The notes below the pieces were generated by a model, which made no database searches, had not been told where the DNA came from, and saw only the letters and a list, made by a program, of their open reading frames with translations. A DNA stretch of 64,000 bases from Glutinoglossum americanum (taxonomy: Eukaryota; Ascomycota; Geoglossomycetes; Geoglossales; Geoglossaceae), in the NCBI GenBank assembly GCA_020080175.1, contig JAGHQL010000061.1, forward strand, positions 1 to 64,000, read 5' to 3'. Of this stretch, positions 46,701 through 57,733 are shown piece by piece. Numbering within the stretch: position 1 is the stretch's first letter; each line of letters opens with the position of its first letter. Both the position numbers and the translations under genes were made by a program.

Positions 46701-48281
46701 TTAAGGTCAGATGACAATCGAGTCGCTGTGCTTAAGAGGAAGATAAGAGAACTAGAGAAGGAACTAGAAAATCTGCATACAGAAACTGCCGGCGTCGAGG
46801 CAGAGATCAAGCTACTCCAGGATAAGATTATGGAAGTGGGCGGAGTGAAGTTACGGACCCAGAAGGCCAAAGTGGATGGACTCAAAGAGCAAATAGACAC
46901 CCTTAATGAGGAGATTTTGTCAGTAGAAGTTGCCAAGGCCAAGGCAGAGAAGCAAAAGGAAAAGCATGAAAAGATGCATGCAGAATCTGAGAATGAACTA
47001 GAAGGTATCACTGCGGAATTGGAGGACTTGAATGTTGAATGCAAAAAGCAAACAACCGTTGCGACCCAGTCGAGACAGAGAGTGGAGGAAGCAAAGGAAG
47101 TGAGTAGCACATTCCGACGCGAGCAAAGCCGCTTGTTAGAGTAATGCTTATCTACTATCACAGCTACTAGAGACAAGAAGAGAGGAACTAGCTGCGCTCA
47201 AAGCGGAACTGGACGAAAAGACAGCAGAAATCAACGAACTCCGAGCAGTTGAGATTGAGATACGCAACAAGCTTGAGGAAAGCCAGAAAATCCTCGCCGA
47301 AAATCAGAAAAGATCAAGATACTGGGAGGAAAAGCTCAGCAAACTTTCCCTACAAAAAACCAGGTTTGTCTCCCTCAGCCGGTGCGAATCGAAGCTAACG
47401 GGACATAGTGATCTCGGTGAAGAGGATACCTGCGACGAACTCCCAATATACACTAAAGACGAACTTGCCGACATGGACAAGGCCGAGCTAAAGGGAGAAA
47501 TTGCAACCTTGGAGGAAAAGACCCAAAACTCAACGGCCGAACTTGGTGTCCTCGCAGAATACCGCCGCCGTGTTGAAGAGCACGCGACAAGGAGTAATGA
47601 CCTTCAAATCGCTGTGGCGTCTCGGGACGCTGCTAAAAAGCGATGTGACGATCTCCGCAAACGGCGTCTTGAAGAGTTCATGGAGGGCTTTAGCATGATC
47701 TCCCTACGGCTAAAGGAAATGTACCAAATGATCACCATGGGTGGCAATGCTGAGCTGGAGCTCGTTGACTCCCTCGACCCATTTTCTGAAGGTATCCTAT
47801 TTAGTGTCATGCCTCCTAAGAAATCCTGGAAGAATATCTCGAATCTCTCTGGAGGCGAGAAGACACTCAGTAGTCTGGCGCTGGTGTTCGCGCTGCACCA
47901 CTACAAGCCCACTCCGCTTTATGTCATGGACGAGATTGACGCCGCATTAGATTTTAGGAACGTGAGTTGAACACACCACAGAGCATCGCAATGCACACCC
48001 CCTCAAGGTCCTAGCTGCTAACGGGCTGGTATATCATTGACAGGTCTCCATCGTCGCCAGTTATATAAAAGAAAGGACCAAGAATGCGCAGTTCATTGTG
48101 ATCTCACTAAGAAATAACATGTTTGAGCTGGCGGCAAGATTAGTAGGCGTTTACAAAGTCAACCACATGGTAAGCAACGACCCCCTCCAATCGGTTAAAC
48201 AGGTTGAATGTCTGACAGATTTTTGCACCATTCAAGACAAAGAGTGTAACCATTGAAAATAGGGAGTATATTTCGCGATGA
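43727..48281 (+). CDS. SMC4: Condensin subunit Smc4
   Basis: Smc4 pairs with Smc2 as the ATPase core of condensin. ATG 43727 gives a Ser/Arg/Pro-rich N-terminal extension of about 210 residues. The head begins PRLVISHLVLLNFKSYAGRQ with Walker A GPNGSGKSNVIDSLLFVFGF. A first intron at about 44623-44674 leads to SRKAFRNNSSKYYINGQESN. Coiled coils flank the hinge GFHGRLGSLGTIDQRYDVAI to GLGRAMFILLDRLP. The C-terminal half has coiled coil, the signature NLSGGEKTLSSLALVFALHH and Walker B PLYVMDEIDAALDFRNVS, split by an intron after RN. The last exon is TKSVTIENREYISR (stop 48279-48281). Further introns lie near 47142 and 47364. It is full length and intact. Confidence 0.96.
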
Positions 48282-49010
48282 TAAATGATGGATATGGATT
48301 TTGCATCGTGGAATTGGGGGAGTTTTTGTATGGCTCAAGGAAACGGTTTCTTATTCTTTTCCAGTGTTATTCGCTGTCGTGGCAACGGCCCATCGGAGGA
48401 TCTGCCGCGGCAGCTAGTTGAATTGAACGACGAAAAATCAACGCATCAATCTGATAGCCAATGCAATTGATCTGATTGCCCATCCCCCACAAAAGCCGTG
48501 GTTGTTGGTTTAGGCGAGAAGAGAACAACCCAACTGTTCCTCCCGCATTCCACTGTTGTTTAATAGGTGACCGTGCGCAAACCGGGTATCGACTGCGCCG
48601 AAGTGTGCCGCGACTGCACTCCGGCAGTGGCATACGAAGTGCTGCGTTTGCGGGAGAGGCAACTCGCAGGTCTTGCCTCAGCAGACCCAAGAGGGATAGC
48701 AGTGAAGTAAATGAGCCAATGGACTAATAGACGAATGAAAGGCACAGTCAGTCCATCAGGCTGTTTGACCGTGGACCCTGGTGTCTATTTATGTAGGGGT
48801 CTCTCTTTCTAGCGAGAGCCTCAAAAATATTTTGTGGTTCCGTCAGTTGCAAAACCCTCTCAACTCCCGGATACCCCACGAGATCATATTCCGTGTGCCC
48901 AATTGCAGCAAGGCATCTCTCGCGTGCGATACCAATCCTTTTTGAAGAGTTTGATCTTCCCTTGAGTCGTCTACAAATCTTCAGAAGCGGTGGCTCTTGA
49001 GTCCAGCCAT
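48282..49010. other. Intergenic, SMC4 to mitoferrin
   Basis: 729 bp between co-directional genes. Short ORFs on both strands look random. It holds the promoter of the mitoferrin gene. Confidence 0.45.
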
Positions 49011-50334
49011 ATGGCTGCTCACGACCCCATGCCTGTCGAAGAGATTGAATTCGAGTATTGCTCTCCTTGAATGCCTTTGCGGGAAACAGCCCTGACTTTG
49101 CTTCCCAGTTATGAGGCGCTACCGCCAAACACCTCCCTTCTCGCTAACCTGGCAGCTGGTGCGTTTGCGGGAATAATGGTGGGTTCCCTTCAAACTGGAT
49201 CCTTCTTCCATTGAACACCGGCGGCTAACTATTATGATAGGAGCACACGGTCATGTATCCGGTCGATGCTGTTAAGGTCAGAAGCAACCTTGCCTCCGCC
49301 AGACTAATTGCTCACCTTCCTAGACTCGCATGCAAGTCGTCAACCCGTCACCTTCAGCAGTGTACACAGGTATTGCCAATGCTGTCGCACAGATATCATC
49401 GACTGAAGGAGCTAGGAGTCTTTGGAGAGGGGTGACAAGTGTTGCTCTGGGAGCAGGTAATCGTGTTATTCCTAGGATCCGGGAAACTCTCCTAATACAT
49501 CACCAACAGGGCCTGCACACGCCGTTTATTTTGCCACATATGAGGCAGTAAAGCAGTCACTGGGCGGTAATATCGGCAACGACCATCATTTCTTCGCTGT
49601 TGGTAAATATTCTATCCTCCGTTTCTCGGTGGATTCCTCTGACGTCCTATCTAGCCACTGCTGGGGCATGTGCAACTATTGCAAGCGATGCCCTTATGAA
49701 CCCCTTTGATGGTATGCCCATATCAATTTAACACTGTTGTGGGTGGAGCTAATATCACTATAAAAGTTATCAAACAACGCATGCAAGTCCACGGTTCTAT
49801 CTACAAATCTATATCTCACTGTGCCCGCACCGTTTACAAAACCGAAGGCCTTGCTGCCTTCTACGTTTCCTACCCCACAACCCTAGCCATGACCGTCCCC
49901 TTTACCGCCACCCAGTTCTCCGCATATGAGTATCTATCCAAAGTACTCAACCCATCAAGGAAATACGATCCTCTAACCCACTGTCTTGCTGGAGGCTTGG
50001 CCGGCGCATTTGCTGCTGGAATTACTACACCACTGGATGTCATCAAGACACTACTGCAGACGAGAGGCACTGCTCGAGATGCGGAGATTCGGAACTGTAG
50101 GGGGTTGTTGCAAGCTGCGAGGATTATTCATGGGCGCAACGGATTTACAGGTTTCTTCCGAGGTCTGAGGCCAAGGATTGTGACGACTATGCCGAGCACG
50201 GCTATTTGCTGGACTTCTTACGAGATGGCTAAGTATGTGTCTCTAGTCTCCAGGGCTCTCCGGGTTTGGATGAGAGAGGCTAACCCTGTTGCCCCAGGTT
50301 CTATTTCACTGGCGAAAAGACGCCGCCTCAATAG
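49011..50334 (+). CDS. MRS4: Mitochondrial iron carrier Mrs3/Mrs4 (mitoferrin)
   Basis: This mitochondrial carrier brings ferrous iron into the matrix for haem and Fe-S synthesis. ATG 49011 gives MAAHDPMPVEEIEFD. Splicing then yields YEALPPNTSLLANLAAGAFA, EHTVMYPVDAVK|TRMQV (first PxD/E carrier motif), SSTEGARSLWRGVTSVALGA, SDALMNPFD|VIKQRMQVHG (second motif) and TTPLDVIKTLLQTRG (third motif). The last exon joins SYEMAK to FYFTGEKTPPQ, stop 50332-50334. The TPLDxxKTxLQxRG signature and the NPFDVIKQRMQ variant match Mrs3/4. About seven exons with short introns. ATM1 in the same window acts in the same iron-sulfur economy, but the two are 36 kb apart. Confidence 0.93.
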
Positions 50335-51192
50335 AGTCCTTCACCCTCTTGTCTCCGAACGAGTCTCTATATCCCGTGACTAAGTCTTTTCATGATTGCC
50401 GCTGACAGGCCGACCCCACAAGTTCAGTCACGTCGAGGATTTTCACTTGAAAGAGTTTGCCATGGAGAAAAATTAATCTTTGCGCTCGCGATGTTCAGCG
50501 TGTGCAGGGCGTCTAGGGGCATTGGATGAAAGGTCTTTCAATATTTTTGCGCAAGATCTCCTGAATGTACCATTCTAGACAGGCAGTACTGCAATTTCTT
50601 CCTTTCTGCGGGCCTGTCCACCCCGATCATCCGAGGTCATCATTGGCGTTACATTTTTATAAGCTCACGATCCAAGATTCGAAAGGATGTTTCTATGTAC
50701 TCTTAGGTTTCTCCTCAGCCTCTGGATGGGATAATTCCGAGTAGAAAAGCTTCTCATAAATAAATTCGTAGGCGACACAGACCATCTCTCACCCAAAAAT
50801 AGCAAAGACATATAGTTGAGTTTTTCCCGCGGCTTTGGCGCGCTACCGGGCATAGTGCAGCAGCCAATCGATAACGACTGCACGCTATTGCTTCAAACTC
50901 GCAACCCAGAGCGTAATCGTGTCCACCGCGCTCATCCCTTTGGTACTTTTGGGTACGACCTGCCTACGGCATTCAGAGCTCTCACATCCCTTCGTTCGAT
51001 CTATCTCGACGCATTGATTATATACCCATTCTGCAGTTCTGAGGGCGAGCACGACGTCATTAGGAGCTTCACCTTGGCAAGGTCGCTCGAGCGTTAACGC
51101 CCACCAACATAGCCTTACATGAGCTGCAAGACTTCAGCCGATCCATTGTATACTTAGGTCTGGGAGCCTGAGCAACCCGAAAATTCGAATGT
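50335..51192. other. Intergenic before the AAA ATPase gene
   Basis: 858 bp. No convincing coding exon was found, although the AAA gene may have an unrecognised 5' exon here. The ORF at about 50816-51097 lacks an ATG at its head and resembles nothing known. Confidence 0.4.
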
Positions 51193-53890
51193 ATGATGCG
51201 CAACAAGCAGTCGTCTCTATTGCAGAAGACGTATGATGAGTGCTACCTCATCTGCTCAACGGCCATCTATTTTGAGGGCCAAGTTCGTAAATCCCTCGGT
51301 GCTCGTAACGCCGTATCCCCAGAGTTATTTGTGCTCCCTAGGCTGACCCCCACTTTGCAGAGCAATGAGGCGGAAGCTCTACGTTCATGGCGCAATGCAC
51401 TCGACCAAATCTACTATTTTAACGCATATCGCGTACCCCCTAACTATCGCCCGAAGTCTGAGACTGAGAAAGCCCTCCAGGATTCGCTCCGTGAGATGGA
51501 GCTGCAGTGCAAAGAACGTGTTGATCTCCTCGAGGCGCTTCGCCTCAGCCGGATAGATTCCAAGCCAGGTGCGGAGAGCTCATCGAGCCGTTTGTCTATT
51601 GGCAAAACTACTTTTATACCTACCCCAAGGGCATCACTAGACCAAGAGCAAGGCGCCATAGGCGAGGGGAGCGTACCAGCTTTCGATTACCCTGACCTTT
51701 CTCGACCGGCTCCCACGCTGCCTCAGAGACCCGCAAGTTTAGCGAAGAAGAGCTCTGGTTCTGATGTCCCTCGCTTGCAAAGTTCAGCTCAAGCAAACGG
51801 CCTTGGATCTAGACTCCACAGCCCACCGTTACTTCCAGTACCACAGAAGAAAGTGTCCCGTGCTCCAAGTCCAGAGAAAAAGGGTCTGCTTACTACGTTG
51901 AGGACTGGCAGGGACGGAAAGAGGGCATCCCAAGTCCCTAGGCACATTGGGCAACGGAGGGAGAGCGGCATTGCTGCTGCCAAGGCAGCATCGCAAGCTT
52001 GGGGCTCGATATCAAAAACCGCAGGTGAACGGCTTGGGCAAAGCCTGGGTGATGGCGGAGGCAGCAGCGCAACGGCGAATTCGACTCGTAGGGAAAGTTA
52101 TGGCGGTAGTCCAGATGGGAGGGCAGAATACGCTGGAAGGATAGGCTATGGATATGAAGCAGGTCCCGCATATCCAGATGGAGGCAACGGTGGGTTCCCG
52201 AGACCAACCAGCCCTTCAGCGAATTCGTCACCAAGCGGTGCTGAAGACAGGGCGCCTCGGCCATATGGGTTCCCATTCCCGGATTCCGGGCAGAACCTCC
52301 CGGGGGAAGAAACTACCTTGCAGCCCCAGACTATGGAGGACCTAATCTCTCTTGATCCGCTAGCTGGGCCACAACAGGGATTTACAGAGAAGCCTTCAAC
52401 AACATCAAAATCTAATAACAGATCCTCGCCACGTCAGTTTAACGTTCGCACCTCTTGCCAATTCCTAGGGCCCGCGAATAAGCAAAAGAGACTACCCCCG
52501 ACACCCATCACTGAGCATCCACTCCAGAGTGATTCGACAAATCACGCCCGTCTGCCTCTTAGATCACAGCCTCCCCCCAATAACTCATACCCTGCAGAGC
52601 CTTCAAGAAGCATCCCACGGACTAAGCGCCATCCCAACAGTTCTTCACCCTGCCATAATCCTCACCATCGCCAGGGGAGTATCTCGGTCTCTTCTGATAG
52701 TGATGATGAAAGTGCCAATTACAGTCCTTATAGGAACAGCAAGTCACGGCACACCCCCCGCAGGAAAAGTGAAGACCCGATACCAGCAGAGTCCCCATCA
52801 ATTCCAGCCTCCTTATCCGCAGGACCACCGACCTCACCCACTACAAAGGATTGGGATGATAGAATAGAACATTTGATGAAATCGCTGCCAAAGGGTGTGG
52901 ATGAGGCAGCCGCCAAACAGATTTTCAACGAGATTGTCGTGAAAGGGGACGAGGTCCACTGGGACGACGTTGCTGGTCTGGACGCAGCCAAGCTTGCCTT
53001 GAAGGAAGCTGTGGTCTATCCATTCCTACGGCCCGACCTCTTTATGGGACTACGGGAACCAGCCAGAGGAATGCTACTTTTTGGCCCCCCAGGAACCGGC
53101 AAGACGATGCTGGCTCGAGCCGTAGCCACAGAATCGAAATCTACTTTCTTTTCCATCTCCGCGAGTAGCCTGACGTCCAAATATCTTGGCGAATCTGAGA
53201 AACTCGTACGTGCACTGTTTCAACTTGCAAAGGCATTAGCGCCTTCTATAATCTTCGTCGACGAGATCGATTCACTTCTATCCTCACGGTCAGGATCTGG
53301 CGAACATGAAGCTACGAGGCGCATCAAGACAGAATTTCTGATACAATGGTCGGATCTCCAGCGAGCGGCGGCAGGGAGGGAGCAAAGCACCGCAGAAAAG
53401 GAGAAGGGCGATGCAAGCAGAGTTCTCGTGCTTGCAGCAACTAACCTGCCATGGGCTATTGACGAAGCTGCCAGGAGACGGTTTGTGAGGAGGCAGTACA
53501 TACCCTTGCCAGAGGGAAGCACAAGGGCAGCACAACTAAGAACTTTGTTGGGTCATCAAAAGCACGAATTGGGTAACGAGGATATCGAGAGACTAGTCGA
53601 TTTGACGGAAGGCAAGTTCCAGCGGATGTCTGTGGGCGCGTCCGCATGACTAATGTATGTGCTCTGCAGGTTTCTCAGGTTCAGATATCACCGCCCTCGC
53701 AAAGGATGCCGCCATGGGCCCGCTCCGGAGTCTTGGTGAGGCCCTGTTGCACATGTCCATGGATCAGATCCGCCCCATCCAGTTCCAGGACTTCGAGGCT
53801 AGTCTCACCAATATCCGCCCCAGTGTAAGCAAGCAGGGCCTGAAGGAGTTTGAGAATTGGGCCAAAGAGTTCGGGGAGAGAGGCGGTTGA
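51193..53890 (+). CDS. SAP1: AAA ATPase, Sap1/spastin-like meiotic-clade
   Basis: A meiotic-clade AAA ATPase with an N-terminal MIT-like helical bundle, like yeast Sap1. The start ATG 51193 is the first in frame with [17 protein letters not shown]. An apparent stop-free 78-nt intron (51283-51360) leads to [20 protein letters not shown] and [21 protein letters not shown] long Ser/Pro-rich linker runs to about 52830. The AAA module has [20 protein letters not shown], Walker [17 protein letters not shown], Walker [21 protein letters not shown], sensor [17 protein letters not shown], and [20 protein letters not shown] after a GC-AG intron (53612-53669). The C-terminal helix [13 protein letters not shown] is typical. 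Whether it severs microtubules or works on ESCRT-like substrates is unknown. Confidence 0.88.
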
Positions 53891-54362
53891 TTATAACCAC
53901 AAAATAGAATTATTAGTGGTACAGAAGCCTTCAACCATGTGGTGCAACGATGGGCTAGCATCATAGGAATATGATGACTCGCGCCAACGAGCATATTAGT
54001 AGCGACTACAACAGATGAATATTTGTTAGGTAGCTTAAAGCAACTTACTCCTATACAACCTAGTGCGTTAACAAGACGGACCGGCACTAGAAATATTATC
54101 ATGAAAAATGGCTTCGCTTGTGCCTATCTATAAGAAGTGAAGACAGCTGTGGGTGAACAATATAGCTCTTTCACCCAGGTACGTTGTATGAATGCGATGC
54201 TCCTGGGAAGGTAACCCGATATTGTACATGCAACCCACTCCCACTCCTTCTGCCCGTTAGCACTACAGCGCCAAACTGCAACCCAAGACTCCCTTGCCTA
54301 TGCAGACCGAGGCGATTCTCGACCATGAGCTTAGACGGTTCGAAGGTTCGCTCCCTCCTCCG
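53891..54362. other. Convergent intergenic region, AAA gene / MRPS17
   Basis: 472 bp, no gene recognised. Confidence 0.45.
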
Positions 54363-54891
54363 CTATCGCGTTTCCTCAAGCTGCACCTCCTCCGTTTGCG
54401 TCGCCCCCCGGCTACCAACCTCTTCCTCCAGCAACCCCATCGCCCTCGCCGCTCTCCTTTTCCGCTTCTCTTCCCGCCGCCTCTCCTTCTCCGCCACCAA
54501 GTCCTCTAATCGCGGTAATGGCGGCCTCGGCCCCACACCGAAGGCTGCCACAATCTCCGTAGCTATGTGGCGTTTGTGCTTGCTGGTCCGCCAGCCACGA
54601 GCTATCCGCACGATATCGCCCTCCCGGAGGGAGGATGAGGGGTCATGGACCATATGGTTTATAGGGTGGTTGAAGTGCTGTTCCCTTAAATCTCAGCGAA
54701 AGGTTGAATGAAGATTGAAGGGGGAGGGTTTTCTTTTTTCTTTTCTTCCCTTTCGCAGTAGAGTTGAGAGATGGGGTTGAGAATACCTTTCTGATGTGAC
54801 TATTCCAGACTTGATTGGCAACGCGGACTTTGACGGTTTTCATCATCTTGCCGGCGGATACTACAACGCCGGTGATAGTGCCCCCTGCCAT
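54363..54891 (-). CDS. MRPS17: Mitochondrial ribosomal protein uS17m
   Basis: This is a small-subunit protein of the mitochondrial ribosome. ATG 54891 gives MAGGTITGVVVSAGKMMKTV and KVRVANQVWNSHIRK. An intron beginning GTATTC (about 54786) leads to QHFNHPINHMVHDPSSSLRE and GDIVRIARGWRTSKHKRHIA, the uS17 OB-fold motif. It ends in a Glu/Arg-rich helical tail, EKERRREEKRKRRAARAM, and stops at 54363. The opposite strand is also open across the last exon but shows no family similarity. It is divergent from COG5. Confidence 0.9.
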
Positions 54892-55249
54892 AGTGTCAAC
54901 GGTCCAGCAGTAATACGCAATTTGTTGATGTCGGTAGACGATGAGGTGGAAGCATTGGCGAATGGGAGATGCTCTTTCCAAAAATTTTAATCTTTTTTTT
55001 TGGAAATATATATATATCTTTTTTTAAATTCTTAATTGGTTGATTACATAATAAGGATTTTTGGATGTGGTCTGTGCGCTCGAACATCATCGGAGGTGAT
55101 GCGAAAGGCGAACTATCCTCTCCTCTTGTACACCCACACGAACTACAATATGTACTTACAATATGTAGTCAATTGCTAACCACTGAGACACAGCCGCTGT
55201 CCCTACTGCTGGCCCTACCGCTGGCCCTACCGCTATCCCTCCCGCCGCC
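54892..55249. promoter_or_regulatory. Divergent promoter region, MRPS17 / COG5
   Basis: 358 bp. It includes an AT tract (ATATATATATC near 55007-55017) and TTTTTTT runs at about 54992-55025. Direct CTGGCCCTACCG repeats lie at 55209-55231, just before the COG5 ATG. Confidence 0.4.
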
Positions 55250-56710
55250 ATGGCTGATCCCGAGCCTCCCTCCTACATCGATTATGAATCTTTCCTTGAT
55301 CCTTCCTTCTCTGCTGTCTCTTTCGCCAACTCCCTCGTGCTCGCCACCAACAACCCTTCCGATACTCCGCTTGACCTGACTACTCCTCTCTCACGCGTCC
55401 TATTTGACGTCCAAGAGATCGATACGCACATCCACAATCTTACTACTACATCCGCCCTCCCGCTCTTGACCTACACAAGCGAAGATAGGGATGCTAGTCA
55501 ACGGATTGTCAAGGAAATTGAGGCTCAGGTTGCAAGCTTGACAGAAGGATACGAAAGACTAGAGAAGGAAGTTTTGCTGCGATGGGAAGCTGCAGAGGAA
55601 GTCCGGCTAGTGACAGAGCGGCTGTGGCGGACCGTGAAGATTGGGCGTTCCACGGGGCGATGCTTATTGCTAGGGCGGCAATTGGAGGTGCAGATAGCAG
55701 AGGTCGGAGGGCTAGGGGCCGGGGGATCTGGGAAAAAGGAGGATCACAGAGCGATGGTCAGGGCTTCCAATACTCTACTGAACCTACGACAGATTTTTTC
55801 CGCTTCCGGCGAGGGTGGAGAGGGCGAAGGGCTGGACAAAGTGAACGTGCTGACGACATTGAAGAATGACCTCATCAACCCTTCCGAGCGGGATATCCGG
55901 ACCAAGGCCCAACAGATCATCCGTGAATTCTCCTTGTCTAGCTTATCCATCACCAGCGGCGCCGCCACCACCACGTCAACGAATTCTAGCAGCTTGCAAC
56001 AACAGCAAACATCCGCAATGGCCACTCCCTCGACATACGTGCAAACTGAAGATACTAAGTCACGAACCACATCGGCATTTCTAACCCTTTACCTTCTCTC
56101 CAGCATCCCCACGGCTGCCAGCTCCAAAGACGGATCGGAACCAGACGCGTTTCAACCCGACCTTCTGATAGCAGCCTTGCAAGCATACCTCCAGACCTCC
56201 CTCACGTCTTCTCTAGCAGCCCTTGCTCGCGCCCTTGGCAGCCTCCCGACCCTCGATCGTGCTCTCCTTGAAGTTTCAGCTCGCTGTCAAAACATCGTCG
56301 CACTCGAGGCGCTGCTTGAGTCCACCAAGCCGCCCCCACATCCCCTCCTATCGCCGGGAAGCCCTAATCAAAGAGCTCCTCCGCCAAATCTCCTCGCGCC
56401 ACTCTTACGGTCCCTGGACACCACATCGTTACCCTCACACTTCTGGCGCTCACTCGCTAGCTCCCTAGCTCCACGCGTAATGGACGTCTTAAACAAAGGC
56501 GGAGCGGCGGCGCGGACGCTGCGGACGAACCGGGATAGGATCCGGGATGGGATCCGAGAGTGCGTGGTAAGGGGTTCCCAGGCCCCTAGTGGAGCAGCTG
56601 GAGGAGGAGGAGGAGGAGGAGCTGTGGCAAGGAAGGATGGCGCGGCCGCCGGGTGGGAGAGGGAAGTGGGCGTCATGGTTGGTGCCGTTGTTGGAACCAT
56701 AGGTCGATGA
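55250..56710 (+). CDS. COG5: Conserved oligomeric Golgi complex subunit 5
   Basis: Cog5 is in lobe B of the COG tether that guides retrograde vesicles to the Golgi. A single uninterrupted exon of 486 codons starts MADPEPPSYIDYESFLDPSF, then SAVSFANSLVLATNNPSDTP and LDLTTPLSRVLFDVQEIDTH, matching fungal Cog5. The blocks EIEAQVASLTEGYERLEKEV, TERLWRTVKIGRSTGRCLLL and NTLLNLRQIFSASGEGGEGE follow. The middle carries a Ser/Thr/Gln stretch. Downstream is SLDTTSLPSHFWRSLASSLA, and then a poly-Gly run (56600-56630) before the end. The protein has the usual length of fungal Cog5 N-terminal homologues. Confidence 0.9.
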   Translation: MADPEPPSYIDYESFLDPSFSAVSFANSLVLATNNPSDTPLDLTTPLSRVLFDVQEIDTHIHNLTTTSALPLLTYTSEDRDASQRIVKEIEAQVASLTEGYERLEKEVLLRWEAAEEVRLVTERLWRTVKIGRSTGRCLLLGRQLEVQIAEVGGLGAGGSGKKEDHRAMVRASNTLLNLRQIFSASGEGGEGEGLDKVNVLTTLKNDLINPSERDIRTKAQQIIREFSLSSLSITSGAATTTSTNSSSLQQQQTSAMATPSTYVQTEDTKSRTTSAFLTLYLLSSIPTAASSKDGSEPDAFQPDLLIAALQAYLQTSLTSSLAALARALGSLPTLDRALLEVSARCQNIVALEALLESTKPPPHPLLSPGSPNQRAPPPNLLAPLLRSLDTTSLPSHFWRSLASSLAPRVMDVLNKGGAAARTLRTNRDRIRDGIRECVVRGSQAPSGAAGGGGGGGAVARKDGAAAGWEREVGVMVGAVVGTIGR

Positions 56711-57733
56711 GAGGCGGGAGCATTCGCCCACGACAGCACACACACATATGTATATATATATCGTACGCACAGAGACTCTACCTCCCACGTCACGATCTAC
56801 CGGCATGGATCAAGGATTATTTAAAAAAAAAAAAAAAAAAATCAAAGATTGAGATTAAATAGATTAACTCTTGGGGCATTGTTGCGAAAACAGCCCGCGC
56901 CGTCCTAAACAGAATTCGGTATTAAATCCCTCATCGCGTTCTGGTGCGGAGTTTGCTGGTTGGCTGGCTAGCTTATAGTCCGTCCTCTCTCTCTCTCTCT
57001 CTCTCTTTCTCTTCTCTCTCTCTCTCCCTCTCTCTCCACGCTCCCTCCCACCTATCCTACTCCATCCTATCCCCGTCCAACTCAGACGGCGCACATGTAC
57101 TCTGGGGTTTTTCTTTTCGTTCCCGCACGCCGAGACGGAACCTGGCGCGGAACTTGGCGTGGAGAACATTGTTCATTGTCATTGTCATCGCCTTCTTTTT
57201 TTCTTTTTTTCTTCCTGGGCCGGTGTTTTGCTTTTCTTCTTCTTTTCTTTTTTCTCTGCTTCTTTGCTTCTTTTGGTGCTTGCGTGCCCACCGACTGGTC
57301 TTATCCGGGCCAGATGCGTCAAACTCGGTTCCTTGTGGGGTTGCGCGGGGCAAGGAGTTCTCCACAGGGTGTTTGTTCTCCGCAACGGCACGGGGCACAA
57401 GGCAGAGTACGTCCTCCACACTTTCCTATTTCCTTTTTTCCCTTTTTTTTTTTTTTCCCCAACTTTTCTTCTCCACGGCTTCCCAAAGTCAAAGGGATGG
57501 TTTACAGGTAAAACTATACTTGGGCACATTTCGTCGGGGCGTTGTTGATTAAATAGTTATTCAAAGGATAACTACGGCAGCAAGAACCATCGCATGGCCC
57601 CCCATTATCAGATCAAGTTCACACACCCCCTCCCCGGTATCCCCTCACAGCGAAGATGCCGTGGACTGCAGAAAAGGAATTTATAAACAGGGCTGGACTC
57701 TTTAGAGAGAGAGAAAAGGTCGACACAAGAAAT
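56711..57733. other. Convergent intergenic region with low-complexity DNA
   Basis: 1.0 kb between COG5 and the phosphate transporter. It contains TATATATA near 56751-56760, a 19-nt A-run at 56823-56841 and a CT microsatellite. T/C-rich tracts run through 57180-57470. ORFs here are artefacts of these tracts. Confidence 0.55.
56984..57036. repeat. CT microsatellite
   Basis: About 53 bp of nearly pure (CT)n with a few interruptions. It lies in the 3' flank shared by COG5 and the phosphate transporter. Confidence 0.9.

Noticed and set aside
48367-49128. Minus-strand ORFs between SMC4 and the mitoferrin gene
   Set aside because: Part overlaps the well-supported mitoferrin first exon and the rest shows no resemblance to known proteins.
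50816-51097. Possible upstream exon or gene before the AAA ATPase
   Set aside because: No ATG at its head and no similarity to the N-terminus expected for the Sap1 family.
54184-54711. 175-residue ORF on the plus strand over MRPS17
   Set aside because: It is the shadow of the mitochondrial ribosomal protein exons, which match their family in detail.
57057-57552. Several overlapping Ser/Phe-rich and Lys/Arg-rich ORFs
   Set aside because: They arise from T/C-rich low-complexity DNA on both strands.
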